Of a stretch of DNA of 5,844 bases, positions 5,796 through 5,844 are shown in pieces. Source of the stretch: Deinococcus sp. Its GTDB lineage: Bacteria > Deinococcota > Deinococci > Deinococcales > Deinococcaceae. Under the pieces are notes generated by a model that worked only from the letters and a program-made list of their open reading frames with translations, made no database searches and was not told the DNA's origin. The stretch lies in NCBI GenBank assembly GCA_018260375.1, contig JAGLBF010000137.1, forward strand, positions 1-5,844. Direction: 5' to 3'. Every line of letters starts with the position of its first letter. Within the stretch, counting starts at the first letter, position 1. The translations under genes were made by a program, and so were the position numbers.

Positions 5796-5844
5796 ATTCC
5801 GTTTAATTCGTTGTACTTTGATTGCCCTAGTTGCCTGCCCTATG
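5796..5844 (+). repeat. 49-bp element, direct copy, cut by the window edge
   Basis: This matches the reverse complement of 344-392 with two differences. The match continues to the last base of the window, so the element probably extends further. The left copy is followed, on its sense strand, by GCAAAC. Here it lies 188 bp past the kinase stop in the sense orientation of that transcript. Confidence 0.9.

Noticed and set aside
16..5844. Composite transposon or insertion sequence
   Set aside because: Repeats flank the genes, but there is no transposase, no clear terminal inverted repeat with target duplication, and the two ends differ in order and orientation of modules.

Overview
The window holds three intact protein genes in two divergent transcription units. 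Both ends, and the gap between the units, carry pieces of one family of short non-coding repeats. The DNA is fairly GC-rich in the genes. There is no Shine-Dalgarno sequence at the two divergent starts; instead TAnnnT boxes lie 7-8 nt upstream of the ATGs, as in leaderless transcripts. Together with the large soluble multi-GAF histidine kinase and the abundant small intergenic repeats, this suggests a Deinococcus-type bacterium. That assignment is inference; no marker gene is present.

Layout. Positions 1-422 have no gene. They hold a 112-bp repeat unit (16-127), a diverged partial unit (about 232-300), an AT-rich stretch, and an inverted 49-bp element (344-392). On the minus strand, 2444-1215 encodes a 409-aa FAD-dependent oxidoreductase of the DAO/DadA fold. 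Its stop codon abuts, with no spacer, the start of a 263-aa six-helix membrane protein resembling the VC0807 family (1214-423). The intergenic region 2445-2653 holds two outward-facing candidate promoters, a 12-bp-period tandem repeat and a fragment of the dispersed repeat. On the plus strand, 2654-5608 encodes a 984-aa soluble sensor histidine kinase (four GAF or GAF-like regions, a PAS domain, a HisKA_3 domain with H796, and an HATPase). Positions 5609-5844 repeat the 112-bp unit at 96% identity, followed by a 24-bp-stem hairpin and a second copy of the 49-bp element, which runs to the window edge.

How the parts may work together. The oxidoreductase and the membrane protein are probably co-transcribed and translationally coupled. 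The kinase has no response regulator in this window, so its partner is either elsewhere or just outside. Its divergent placement makes a link to the oxidoreductase operon possible but unproven. The most distinctive content is the modular repeat family. A 13-bp core occurs six times, all outside genes, and the 49-bp element lies downstream of both transcription units in the same orientation relative to transcription.
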